9,555 bases of DNA. Origin: Chloroflexota bacterium (GTDB taxonomy: Bacteria > Chloroflexota > UBA6077). Of this stretch, positions 1-6,662 are shown in pieces. The first letter of the stretch is position 1. The number at the start of each line of letters is the position of its first letter. The stretch is taken from positions 1 through 9,555 of the forward strand of contig JAJZQR010000202.1 of NCBI GenBank assembly GCA_021806765.1, read 5' to 3'. The notes under the pieces are model-generated. The model saw only the letters and a program-made list of their open reading frames with translations. It searched no databases and was not told where the DNA came from. A program made the position numbers and the translations under genes.

Positions 1-1236
1 GGGTGACCGGGATAGCACGAGCCACCGCCTCAGGCAGAGGTAGTTGGCCCTTCCCTTGAGGATGGCGGTTCTGAACGCCACCGGCAGGCATGCCTGAAGC
101 GCCGGAATGTCTTTCTGGTAGAGCTGGTCCTGGAGGTTCAGGGTGTTGGTGGAGATGACCACCCGGCGCCCGTTCCGCACGGAGTAGTAGATGGCCGGCA
201 GCAGGTAGGCCATGGATTTTCCAGTGCCCGTTCCAGCCTCGACCATCAGGTGCTCGCCGCCGTTCATCGCCTCCGCCACCGTCTCCATCATTCGGACCTG
301 TTCTTCCCTCTCCTCGTAGCCTGAGAGGGCGGAAGCCACAGTCCCTCCCGGCACCAGGAGGGCTCTAAGCTCTCCGGCGTCCACCGGAATCGGGGATGGT
401 GCCGGCTGCAAGGAGGAACGCGGTGCGGAGCGCGAAGGTTGCGTGAAGAGGGTCAACTCATCGGCATCGAGGGCTGAGGGCTGGACGCCGGGTGCTGGGT
501 GCTGAGTGCTGAGTGCTGAGTTCTGGGTTCTGAGTTCTGGGTTCTGGGTGCTGAGCGCTGAGGGCCGAGTGAAGTGGTCGCGTACCCGGCGCCGGCGGGC
601 CTCCCGAAAGAGGTCCGCGAAGGGCCAATCCTGGAGTTGAGCTGCCAGTTGGTTGATCTGAGCAAGCACGGGAATTGTCAACTGCGCGGCCCGGTCCGCG
701 AGGGCGAGGAAGACCCGTCCTGCTACCAGGGCATCGCCCAGAGCACGGTGCTCCTGCTCAACTGCCACGCCCAGCGACCTGGCTATGGTGCTCAGGTCGT
801 AGGAAGGAAGGCCTGGTAAGAGGAGAGACGCTAACTCGAAGGTGTCGAGGAGTGGGTTGGAGAGGTAGACGCCCGCGCTGGCCAGACACTCGTGATCCAG
901 TTCGATGCTCTGGCCCACCAGGAGATCGGAGCCAACGAAGCTGAGAAACCGAGGAAGGACCTCTTCCAGATGAGGTGCGGCGTCCACTTCCGCCTGACAT
1001 ATTCCAGTCAGCACCTCTATCCGAGGGGTGAGGCCGCAACGGGGATCGACCAGGCTACAAAAGGCGTCAGCTACCTGACCGTCGCGGAACCTGGCCGCGG
1101 CGATCTCTATGATCCTTTGTTGGTCGCCGGCGAACGGTGTTAGTTCCAGGTCGAGGGCGACAAAACTCTCCACCCCTGCGATCCTTGCTAGGGAGCCACC
1201 TCCGTTGGGGCTCAGGCAGGAGCTAACGGTGGCCAT
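1..1236 (-). CDS. dinG: DinG-type ATP-dependent helicase with N-terminal DEDDh 3'-5' exonuclease domain (partial, 3' end outside window)
   Basis: The first 412 residues are visible and the frame is open to the window edge. Residues about 24-185 are a DnaQ-like DEDDh exonuclease: D29 and E31 (VALDLEL), D114 (IELDHE), H163 and D168 (HRALGDA) match the five catalytic positions. Residues about 215-300 are a Pro/Ser/Gln-rich linker partly encoded by a 7-bp repeat. The XPD/DinG superfamily 2 helicase starts at about 305, with Walker A EAGTGTGKS at 333-341, motif Ia STNTLNLQDQL at 362-372, and Cys401 in GRANYLC, the first Fe-S cysteine of DinG. Such exonuclease-helicase fusions are known from Firmicutes (B. 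subtilis DinG/YpvA), with proposed roles in DNA repair or R-loop and replication-conflict resolution. Start: ATG at 1236, weak ribosome site. A GTG at codon 22, just before the exonuclease core, is an alternative. The remaining helicase motifs lie outside the window. Confidence 0.93.
   Translation of the reverse strand, partial: MATVSSCLSPNGGGSLARIAGVESFVALDLELTPFAGDQQRIIEIAAARFRDGQVADAFCSLVDPRCGLTPRIEVLTGICQAEVDAAPHLEEVLPRFLSFVGSDLLVGQSIELDHECLASAGVYLSNPLLDTFELASLLLPGLPSYDLSTIARSLGVAVEQEHRALGDALVAGRVFLALADRAAQLTIPVLAQINQLAAQLQDWPFADLFREARRRRVRDHFTRPSALSTQNPELRTQNSALSTQHPAPGVQPSALDADELTLFTQPSRSAPRSSLQPAPSPIPVDAGELRALLVPGGTVASALSGYEEREEQVRMMETVAEAMNGGEHLMVEAGTGTGKSMAYLLPAIYYSVRNGRRVVISTNTLNLQDQLYQKDIPALQACLPVAFRTAILKGRANYLCLRRWLVLSRSP
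474..571. repeat. 7-bp minisatellite (unit CTGRGTK) inside the dinG linker
   Basis: About 14 head-to-tail heptamers; the core at 488-557 reads CTGGGTG, CTGAGTG, CTGAGTT, CTGGGTT and similar on the plus strand. Edge units are decayed (CTGAGGG, CTGGACG, CCGAGTG). Seven is not a multiple of three, so the array reads through all three phases and gives a 7-residue peptide period in DinG (ALSTQNP, ELRTQNS, ALSTQHP; residues 227-247). It stays in frame and makes no stop. A second array of the same unit is at 7550-7612. Confidence 0.9.
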
Positions 1237-1287
1237 CCTGAGGGGACTCCATGAACCGGCGCCCGCAGCGCTGCGAACGCGAGGGCC

Positions 1288-1316
1288 ATTGTAGCATCCC
1301 TGCCCGCTCAGCGCCA
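1288..1316 (-). promoter_or_regulatory. candidate promoter for dinG (extended -10)
   Basis: On the minus strand TGCTACAAT gives an extended -10 (TACAAT at 1288-1293 preceded by TGC). The -35 at 17 bp spacing (1311-1316, TGGCGC) is poor. Transcription would start near 1280, giving a leader of about 45 nt. The element overlaps the end of the upstream DUF3870 gene. It resembles the TGC-TATAAT promoters at 7490-7520 and the TGC-TATACT at 2671, so this form may be typical of the genome. Confidence 0.5.
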
Positions 1317-2495
1317 GGCTGCGGTGATCCGAGTTGACTTCTTGGGGGTGATGGGCAGGTCGTCGCGCCAGTCAGGGGTGTGTCGGTCCGGTTCCTCCTG
1401 AACGTTGTGGGCAGGCAGGGCCAGACACAGAACCTGGTGACCCTGGGGGAAGCTGTCCTGCATCCACAACTTCCCGCCCTGATGCTCCACCAGGGCCCGA
1501 GCCGCGAGGGTGCCGAGGCCGCCCTCCCACATCTGTTCCAGGAGATCCGAGGCGGTAACCTCTTCGGTTTCCCCTCGGGCGGAATCGTCGCTATCCCGCT
1601 GGTGGAGCCCGATAGTGACCTGCAGTTCGGTTCGGCGTCGCTCTGCGCTGATCTCCACCGCGGCACTGGCAGCCATGGCGTAGGAAGCCACCTCGTCGAA
1701 GAGCAGGACGAGAGCCTCCTCCAGTACCAGGGGATCCCCCCGTGCCGGCGCCAGGTCCGAGGGTAGTCTCTGCTCCACGGGGACCTGCCGCCCGAGAGCG
1801 ATGGATCGCCGCAGCGCTCGCTGCACCAGGGGCGGGATAGCCACGGGCTCAATCTGGGGCTCCAGAAGCCCCTGTTCGGTCTGAACACTGTGGAGGATTT
1901 GCTGGACCACGGCATACAGCTGCACGGCCTGACGGCGAGCCTCCACGGGGATGGGCTGCCCCGCCCGATGGGACTCCTCGTGTCCATCCAGCAGTTTCGA
2001 GTGGGCAAGCAGGGTCACCAGCAGCGTCGCCAACTGGTGTTTGCTGCCCTTGCGAGAGGTAGTGCCTCTGGAGCCCGGTGTCTCGATGAAGGACGCGGGG
2101 GCGGCGGCACCCGCAGGCTCGCCTGGCCTTCCCATCCTCGTGGTCTGCTTCCACTGGAGGAACTGCTGCTGCGCGGCCTGGACCGCCTGGATGAGGGCGG
2201 CACGGTTGGGGGCAAAGTACCTTCTCTCCAGGGCGTGGATGCTGGTTTCCCAGCAGCCCTCCAGTTCCTTACCGGTGAAGAGCTGTTCGAGCAGAGTAGC
2301 GGCCGCGGGGGAGAGATCATGGCACAGGACGTTGGTGGCTACGCCAGTCGTCACATCCAGCTCGATCTCCACGGAAAGCAGGCTGGAGGCAGCAACCCGA
2401 CGCAGACTTCCCGGCAGGGGAGCCTGTCCGACAAGAAGAACGGTATCGCGGGAGACGCTTCCCGTCTCCCAGGGGCTATTCCAGTTGCTAGGCAA
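1308..2495 (-). CDS. DUF3870 domain fused to degenerate histidine-kinase-like module
   Basis: 395 residues. Residues about 17-117 (DTVLLVGQAPLP to the RRY-x-AALIQAVQAA region) resemble DUF3870, usually a stand-alone protein of about 100 residues with unknown function. A low-complexity linker (118-150) follows. Residues 152-170 (KHQLATLLVTLLAHSKLL) align with a histidine kinase H-box (HELRTPL...), keeping H153 but losing the Glu, Arg and Pro. Residues 252-362 resemble an HATPase_c domain: the GGLGTLAARALVEHQGGKLW stretch (325-344) matches the GLGL...HGG region, but the N-box Asn is replaced (FDEVASYA; Glu268 at the metal-ligand position) and no DxGxG box is visible. It is therefore probably a catalytically weak or dead sensor kinase or ATP-binding scaffold; this is inference. 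No membrane segment is seen, so it should be cytosolic. TTG start at 2495: GGGAAGGG lies 8 nt upstream and an in-frame TAG lies just beyond. Confidence 0.8.
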   Translation of the reverse strand: MPSNWNSPWETGSVSRDTVLLVGQAPLPGSLRRVAASSLLSVEIELDVTTGVATNVLCHDLSPAAATLLEQLFTGKELEGCWETSIHALERRYFAPNRAALIQAVQAAQQQFLQWKQTTRMGRPGEPAGAAAPASFIETPGSRGTTSRKGSKHQLATLLVTLLAHSKLLDGHEESHRAGQPIPVEARRQAVQLYAVVQQILHSVQTEQGLLEPQIEPVAIPPLVQRALRRSIALGRQVPVEQRLPSDLAPARGDPLVLEEALVLLFDEVASYAMAASAAVEISAERRRTELQVTIGLHQRDSDDSARGETEEVTASDLLEQMWEGGLGTLAARALVEHQGGKLWMQDSFPQGHQVLCLALPAHNVQEEPDRHTPDWRDDLPITPKKSTRITAAWR

Positions 2496-2496
2496 C
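2450..2496 (-). other. two hairpins at the start of the DUF3870 gene
   Basis: GTTGC-CTA-GCAAC (minus strand, 2484-2496) contains the TTG start codon in its 5' arm. GGGAGACG-GGAAG-CGTCTCCC (2450-2470) is a perfect 8-bp stem covering about codons 9-15. Together they could restrict initiation on an already weak TTG codon. No ligand-binding architecture is recognised. Confidence 0.45.
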
Positions 2497-2670
2497 AGCT
2501 ATGCCCTTCCCGAGGATTAGGCAGCCGCCGGATCGCCATCCCGCAATTCAGTGGCATCCCTGGTTCGGCACGGACTATCTCTACGGAACCAGCGGCCGGA
2601 AGAACGGGAGGCTCTTCCGTGTGCGGCGCCGAGGAAGTCTCAGTGATGAGAGACAAGCTGGAGTGGCGGG

Positions 2671-2699
2671 AGTATAGCAGCTTAGTCGTAGATGGTCAA
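2671..2699 (-). promoter_or_regulatory. sigma-70-type promoter for the DUF3870/kinase-like gene
   Basis: On the minus strand TTGACC (2694-2699), a 17-bp spacer, then TATACT (2671-2676) preceded by TGC as an extended -10. This is the best promoter match in the window. The predicted start near 2664 gives an untranslated leader of about 170 nt before the TTG at 2495. The leader contains no convincing small gene. Confidence 0.7.
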
Positions 2700-2719
2700 C
2701 AGCCGCGAAGAGCCGGGGC

Positions 2720-2749
2720 GGTAGGGGCGCACGGCCGTGCGCCCCTACC
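2720..2749. repeat. perfect 30-bp palindrome, REP-like dispersed element
   Basis: The left arm GGTAGGGGCGCACGG is followed directly by its exact reverse complement, with no spacer, so the element can form a 15-bp cruciform or a long RNA hairpin. It lies 17 nt past the stop of the membrane-protein gene and about 20 nt upstream of the -35 at 2694-2699. No T-run follows on either side, so it is not a standard intrinsic terminator, though it could protect the 3' end of the upstream message. Palindromes of this GTAGGGGCG...CGCCCCTAC type are, from general recollection, dispersed in many Chloroflexota and other genomes. A half-copy is at 7539-7547. Confidence 0.85.
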
Positions 2750-2766
2750 TGGTGGCTACTTCGTAG

Positions 2767-3321
2767 CTACCTGCGAAGGAGGTTGCGGCCGATGCCGCGT
2801 GTCTCGCGGCGAGAAAGCATCCTGGTACCGACGTCCCGAACCAAGGGGTTTCGCAGGAAAGCCATGGTAAGAGGGATCAGACTGAGTGCGTATCCGACCT
2901 GCTGAGCCGTGCTCCTGGGTCCGGCAGCGCGCATTCGAGCCCTGCCCATCACCATGCCGCCCCATCCGCGGGTAGTCTCCGTGATATCCTGGCCCCTAGC
3001 CTGCAGCATCTGCTGCATCATCATCCTGCGTCGTCGTATCCTCATCGCTGTGAGGGCGATGGCGCCAAGAGAGCCCAGGGTTTCCATCCATCGATCGTAG
3101 AAGCGCCTACGTCTCTGCTCAGCCTGCACCTGGGCCACGCGAATGCCCACTATGGCACCGAGGATGGCCACGATCATGGAACCGATCACCGTCGGCCGTT
3201 GGAGAATGGAGCCGACTTGCTGACCGATCCCGGCGGCCCTCTCCGAGATGTAGCCGGGTTCCCTTTCCCCGGCCACCCGACCCTCTCCCGCTGTGCGGGT
3301 GGTAGAAACATCAGGCTGCAT
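2767..3321 (-). CDS. small Arg-rich membrane protein of unknown function
   Basis: 184 residues, family not recognised. A polar N-terminus (1-40) is followed by a clear membrane segment at about 44-63 (VIGSMIVAILGAIVGI), a shorter hydrophobic stretch at 81-93 (TLGSLGAIALTAM), and a third at about 142-157 (VGYALSLIPLTMAFL). The stretches between them are very basic (QRRRRFYDR, RIRRRRMMMQQM) and the tail ends LSRRETRGIGRNLLRR. The charge pattern suggests cytosolic loops lying on the membrane or binding nucleic acid or anionic lipid; that is inference. The start is secure: AGGAGGT lies 5 nt before ATG 3321. It follows pbpA on the same strand after 149 bp, so it may be a distal operon member or separately transcribed; no convincing promoter is seen. 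It does not look like a known PBP partner such as MreC or MreD. Confidence 0.75.
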   Translation of the reverse strand: MQPDVSTTRTAGEGRVAGEREPGYISERAAGIGQQVGSILQRPTVIGSMIVAILGAIVGIRVAQVQAEQRRRRFYDRWMETLGSLGAIALTAMRIRRRRMMMQQMLQARGQDITETTRGWGGMVMGRARMRAAGPRSTAQQVGYALSLIPLTMAFLRNPLVRDVGTRMLSRRETRGIGRNLLRR

Positions 3322-3470
3322 GGGGTACCTCCTGGTCCTAAGCCTGGAACCCTAACCGAACGAGCAGAAGTCTTGCGGGATTGGGGACACCCCAAACCCC
3401 GTCAGAGCGGCTTCGCCCCTCTGGACTCCCCGTTACGCTAGGGGGCAAGGAGAAGCAAGTTCGGTGCCAG
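3322..3470 (-). other. pbpA/membrane-protein intergenic gap with two small hairpins
   Basis: This gap contains CAGAG-x-GGC-TTC-GCC-x-CTCTG (3403-3423, one internal mismatch) and TTGGGG-ACA-CCCCAA (3381-3395, perfect 6-bp stem). Neither is followed by a T-run on the minus strand, so intrinsic termination after pbpA is not established. Attenuation or RNA processing is possible. No good -35/-10 pair was found. Confidence 0.4.
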
Positions 3471-4931
3471 TCAGCGGCCCAGGGCCGCTTCCATGACCTC
3501 GCGACCGGCAGGGGTGGCGAAGTCAGAGCCAGGACCCTTGTTCTCCATGATGACGGCGACCGCTACAGTAGGGTTGTTGGCCGGAGCGTAGCCTATGAAC
3601 CAGGAGTGGGTCTTCTCGCCTGTGGTTACCTCGGCGCTCCCCGTCTTGCCGCCTACCTGTATGCCGGGAATGGAGGCGGGCTTGGCGTAGCCTTCCTGGA
3701 CGCTGGTCACCATCAGCCGGTTCATGGCCTGGGCGGCTTCCGGAGATATGACCTGGCGGATCACCTGGGGCTCGTGATGCTGGAGGACGTTGCCGGCGCG
3801 ATCTTTGATCTCCGAGACCAGGTAGGGCTCCGGCATCTTTCCACCATTGGCCACAGTCGCCGAGGCCAGAGCCATCTGAAGGGGAGACACGAGCAGTTTG
3901 CCCTGACCGAAGGCGGTATTGGCCAACTCCACTGCGGAGAGGTTCTGATTGCCCACCGTGCTGGTGGATGTGGGAAGGTCGAAGGGGATAGGCGCCTCCA
4001 AGCCGAAGCGCCTGGTGTAGTCCAGGAAGCGGCGCCGGCTTTCTTCGATACTCTGGTCCCAGGGAGCCGGGTTGGGGATGTCGTCACCGACGGGGAGTGG
4101 ATTGTACCCGAGCCCCAACCCCGTCTTGGCGAAGGTTACGTTGCAGGAGTAGGCGAAGTCGTCCACGAAGGTGACGTCGGAGACCCCGGGGTGATTCTTG
4201 TTCTTGATGACGAAGCCGTCCACCGTCAGGTCGTCGGTGCACTGGTAGTGCTTGTTCAGGTCGACCAATCCCAGGTCGATGGCGGCACTCGCGGTGACGA
4301 TCTTGAAGGCCGATCCCGGGGTGTAGAGGCCGAGGGTGGCCCGATTGAACAGCGGCTTTGCCGGGTTGCTCTCCAGTTCATCCCATCGCTGGTCCAGCTT
4401 GTTGGGGTCGAAGTAGGGGGTGGAGACCATGGCGAGGACCGCGCCAGTCTTCGGGTTGAGCGCGACGATGGCACCCTTGTCCGAGCCCATGGCCTGGGTG
4501 GCCACGGCCTGCACGCGAGGGTCCAGGGTCAGGTACAGGTCGTTCCCGACGCTCGGGCGGTGGAGAGTCTGGTTCACCAGACTGTCCAGGGGGTTGGCCT
4601 GAACGTCACCGCGGAGATAGCGGGCGAAACTGCTCTCCAGGCCCGAGGACCCATACCGATCGCTGAGGTACCCAGTGACGAGGGCGGTGGTGGGGTCGGT
4701 GTAGTGGCGCTGGATGCCCTGAGGAGTCTGCTCGCTGTAGGCGAGGACCCGGCCAGTGCTGTCCAGGATACGTCCCCGAAGGATCTGCTTCTCCTCGTCT
4801 ATCAGACGAGCGTTGTTCGGGCCGTAGACCAGGTCGTTAGATCGAACCACCTGCCAGTAGGAGAGGCCCAGAGCTATGGCACCGAGAGACACCAATAGAA
4901 GGGTTGCCAGCCTGAGGATGCTACGATGCAC
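3471..4931 (-). CDS. pbpA: class B penicillin-binding protein (PbpA-like peptidoglycan transpeptidase)
   Basis: 486 residues. One N-terminal membrane anchor (about 7-25) is followed by an extracytoplasmic PBP dimer-like region (about 50-130) and a transpeptidase domain (about 150-485). The three penicilloyl-serine motifs are intact: SAFK at 207-210 (acylated Ser207, Lys210), SCN at 262-264 and KTG at 429-431. It should cross-link peptidoglycan stem peptides outside the membrane, paired with the SEDS glycosyltransferase encoded just upstream. There are no PASTA domains, and the length is close to mycobacterial PbpA, which sits in an equivalent gene order. GTG start at 4931, preceded by GGAGAGGGGGA at suitable spacing. 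It overlaps the rodA/ftsW stop by 11 nt, implying translational coupling. An FtsI-like division role cannot be excluded from sequence alone. Confidence 0.95.
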   Translation of the reverse strand: MHRSILRLATLLLVSLGAIALGLSYWQVVRSNDLVYGPNNARLIDEEKQILRGRILDSTGRVLAYSEQTPQGIQRHYTDPTTALVTGYLSDRYGSSGLESSFARYLRGDVQANPLDSLVNQTLHRPSVGNDLYLTLDPRVQAVATQAMGSDKGAIVALNPKTGAVLAMVSTPYFDPNKLDQRWDELESNPAKPLFNRATLGLYTPGSAFKIVTASAAIDLGLVDLNKHYQCTDDLTVDGFVIKNKNHPGVSDVTFVDDFAYSCNVTFAKTGLGLGYNPLPVGDDIPNPAPWDQSIEESRRRFLDYTRRFGLEAPIPFDLPTSTSTVGNQNLSAVELANTAFGQGKLLVSPLQMALASATVANGGKMPEPYLVSEIKDRAGNVLQHHEPQVIRQVISPEAAQAMNRLMVTSVQEGYAKPASIPGIQVGGKTGSAEVTTGEKTHSWFIGYAPANNPTVAVAVIMENKGPGSDFATPAGREVMEAALGR

Positions 4932-6219
4932 GATCGATCCCCCTCTCCGCCGATATCCGGAGGAGTAGTCCCAGGATGATGAAGTTGGTGACGATGGAGC
5001 TGCCGCCGTAGCTGATGAAGGGGAGGGTTATGCCGGTGAGAGGGATCAGCTTCGTGGTGCCCGCCAGGATCACGAAGGCCTGGATCCCGAGGACGGCGGT
5101 GAGGCCCGTGGCCAGCAGGACGGAAAAGTCGTGGCGGGCGCTGAGGGCGATGCGAAAGCCTCGATAGATCAGGAGCATGAAGAGGGCGACCACCGCCAGG
5201 GTCCCGGCCAGCCCCATCTCCTCCCCGATGGCCGCGATGACGAAGTCCGTCTGCACGGCGGGAATATACCCCGGGGAGCCGTAGCCGATGCCGCTCCCGA
5301 GAATCCCCCCGGAGGCCAGCGCCACCAGGGCCTGCACCACCTGGTAGCCCTGGGTCTGGGCGTGGGACCAGGGATCCATCCATACCTCCACCCTCACCCG
5401 GATGTGGGCGAAGAGGAGGAAGCAGAGGTAGGCACCGACGGCAAAGGCCGCCAGCCCGCCCCAGACGTAGATCGCGCGAGAGCTGGCCACGTACAGCATG
5501 GCGAGGAAGATGCAGAAGAAGAGCAGGGCGGCGCCGATATCTCGCTGTCCGACCAGCATCAGCATAGAGACCGCCCACATGACCGCCAGGGGGCCCAGGT
5601 AGGGCAGGGGGGGCAACCTCAGACCACCCAGGCGGCTCGAACTCCAGGTGAGCAGCTCCCGTTTGTCCTCCAGGTAGCCCGCCAGGAAGATCACCAGCAG
5701 CACCTTGAGGATCTCCGAGGGCTGGAAATTGACAACCCCGAAAGCCAGCCAGGAGCGGACGCCGCTCTGGTTGGGGTCTCTGCCAAAGACGAAGGTGGTG
5801 GCCACCAGCATGAGCCCCAGGATGGCGGAGGTGTACTTGTAGGACTGGAGGAAGGCGATATCGGGGAGGAAGAGGACCGTGGCGATCATCAGGAGGACCC
5901 CCAGCGCGATCCAAACCAACTGGCGGACGGCGAAGTCGGGCGCCAGGCGGGTCACCACGACCAGTCCAATGGCGACCAGCATGGCGGTGATCGGTAGGAT
6001 CATCTGGTCGGCGTTGGGGCTTTTCCAGAGCAGCACCAGGTGGGTGGCGAGGAGGAGGCAAGCCACAGCCACGGCATCCCGGAAGGGCCACCCCTTCAGC
6101 AGGTCGGGGCGGGTCAGGCTGAGGAGCGCCAGGCCCAGGGCCAGGAACAGTACAGGCAGCAGAAGGAGCGACAGTTCGGTCCACCGCCCTCTTCGCGCAG
6201 GAAGGGCTCTCTCGTTCAT
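4921..6219 (-). CDS. rodA: SEDS-family peptidoglycan glycosyltransferase (RodA/FtsW/SpoVE)
   Basis: 432 residues with at least ten hydrophobic membrane segments. Family motifs: FQPSE at 165-169, GQRDIG at 224-229 (family form QPDLG), DPWSHAQTQGYQ from 282 in the extracytoplasmic loop, TDFVIAAIGEEMG at 324-336, and PLTGITLPFISYGGSS at 393-408. Asp325 of TDF aligns with the Asp proposed to be catalytic in RodA and FtsW. The protein polymerises lipid II glycan strands at the outer membrane face and should work with the PBP encoded next to it. The ATG at 6219 was chosen because it overlaps the fhaB stop as ATGA and a typical N-terminus follows. The same frame stays open further upstream, but that is antisense-like sequence inside fhaB in another frame. 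Whether the role is elongation (RodA) or division (FtsW) is not decided by sequence; the symbol follows the actinobacterial fha-rodA-pbpA gene order. Confidence 0.94.
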   Translation of the reverse strand: MNERALPARRGRWTELSLLLLPVLFLALGLALLSLTRPDLLKGWPFRDAVAVACLLLATHLVLLWKSPNADQMILPITAMLVAIGLVVVTRLAPDFAVRQLVWIALGVLLMIATVLFLPDIAFLQSYKYTSAILGLMLVATTFVFGRDPNQSGVRSWLAFGVVNFQPSEILKVLLVIFLAGYLEDKRELLTWSSSRLGGLRLPPLPYLGPLAVMWAVSMLMLVGQRDIGAALLFFCIFLAMLYVASSRAIYVWGGLAAFAVGAYLCFLLFAHIRVRVEVWMDPWSHAQTQGYQVVQALVALASGGILGSGIGYGSPGYIPAVQTDFVIAAIGEEMGLAGTLAVVALFMLLIYRGFRIALSARHDFSVLLATGLTAVLGIQAFVILAGTTKLIPLTGITLPFISYGGSSIVTNFIILGLLLRISAERGIDRAS

Positions 6220-6650
6220 CGTGCCAGCTTCAGTTTGACCTGCCCGATGGCCACGACGTCGCCCGGGCGGATTTCGACCTCCTGGCTTATCTTCTCCCCA
6301 TTCACCCAGGTGCCGTTGCGGGAGTCCAGGTCGGTCAGCCACCAGGTGCCATCCCGGAGGTCCAGCACAGCGTGGCTGGAGGATACGAAGCCGTCGCTCA
6401 ACACCAGGTTGTTGTCGGGACTGCGCCCTATGGTGGTCGTGCCATAGATGGCGACCGCGTGGCCCGTCTCGTAGGAGGTGCCACCCGGGTGGATCACGAT
6501 CATCCGGCCGATGGCAGGCACGGATTTGACCTGTTCGGGCAAGGCGCGGCGGAGGTCTCGCCAGATCACCGCGACCACCTGCCACAGGAAGAGGTAGAGG
6601 ACCAGCAGGAGCGCCAATCGGAGCAGCAGGATGATGGTATCGGCAATCAG
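6216..6650 (-). CDS. fhaB: membrane-anchored FHA-domain protein (FhaB/FipA-like), probable CTG or ATT start
   Basis: One N-terminal membrane helix is followed by a short basic stretch (WRDLRRA) and a C-terminal FHA domain with the phosphothreonine-binding residues IGRSPDNN, SSSHA and SRNGTWVNG. In mycobacteria FhaB (FipA) connects Ser/Thr kinase signalling to the cell-wall and division machinery. The conventional start is TTG at 6617 (133 residues), but no ribosome site precedes it. A strong GGAGG at 6658-6662, straight after the fhaA stop, sits 7 nt before an in-frame CTG (6650) and 10 nt before ATT (6647). Translation from there adds IADTIILLLR, which aligns well with the N-terminus I recall for mycobacterial FhaB, including the Arg before the FLW helix. 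I therefore prefer 6650 (144 residues). The stop overlaps the rodA start (ATGA). Confidence 0.85.
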   Translation of the reverse strand: MIADTIILLLRLALLLVLYLFLWQVVAVIWRDLRRALPEQVKSVPAIGRMIVIHPGGTSYETGHAVAIYGTTTIGRSPDNNLVLSDGFVSSSHAVLDLRDGTWWLTDLDSRNGTWVNGEKISQEVEIRPGDVVAIGQVKLKLAR

Positions 6651-6662
6651 GGTGCTGCCTCC

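Noticed and set aside
474..571. CRISPR array
   Set aside because: The repeats are 7 bp and directly adjacent with no spacers.
2351..2656. Possible leader gene (101 codons, TTG start) between the promoter and the DUF3870 gene
   Set aside because: No ribosome site, composition like non-coding sequence, and it runs well into the DUF3870 coding region in another frame.
2720..2749. Rho-independent terminator
   Set aside because: The stem is perfect but there is no loop and no T-run on either side.
1890..2870. 326-codon plus-strand frame spanning the DUF3870 gene start and its promoter
   Set aside because: Mostly antisense to the DUF3870/kinase-like gene and runs through the palindrome; no domain is evident.
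3381..4898. 505-codon open frame on the plus strand, antisense to pbpA
   Set aside because: It is exactly opposite a fully motif-complete PBP gene; the translation has no recognisable domain and shows the Gly/Val/Arg-rich look of GC-rich antisense frames.
4874..6184. 436-codon minus-strand frame overlapping rodA/ftsW
   Set aside because: Another frame of the same strand, rich in Pro/Arg/Gly without domains, while the 4921-6219 frame carries all the SEDS motifs.
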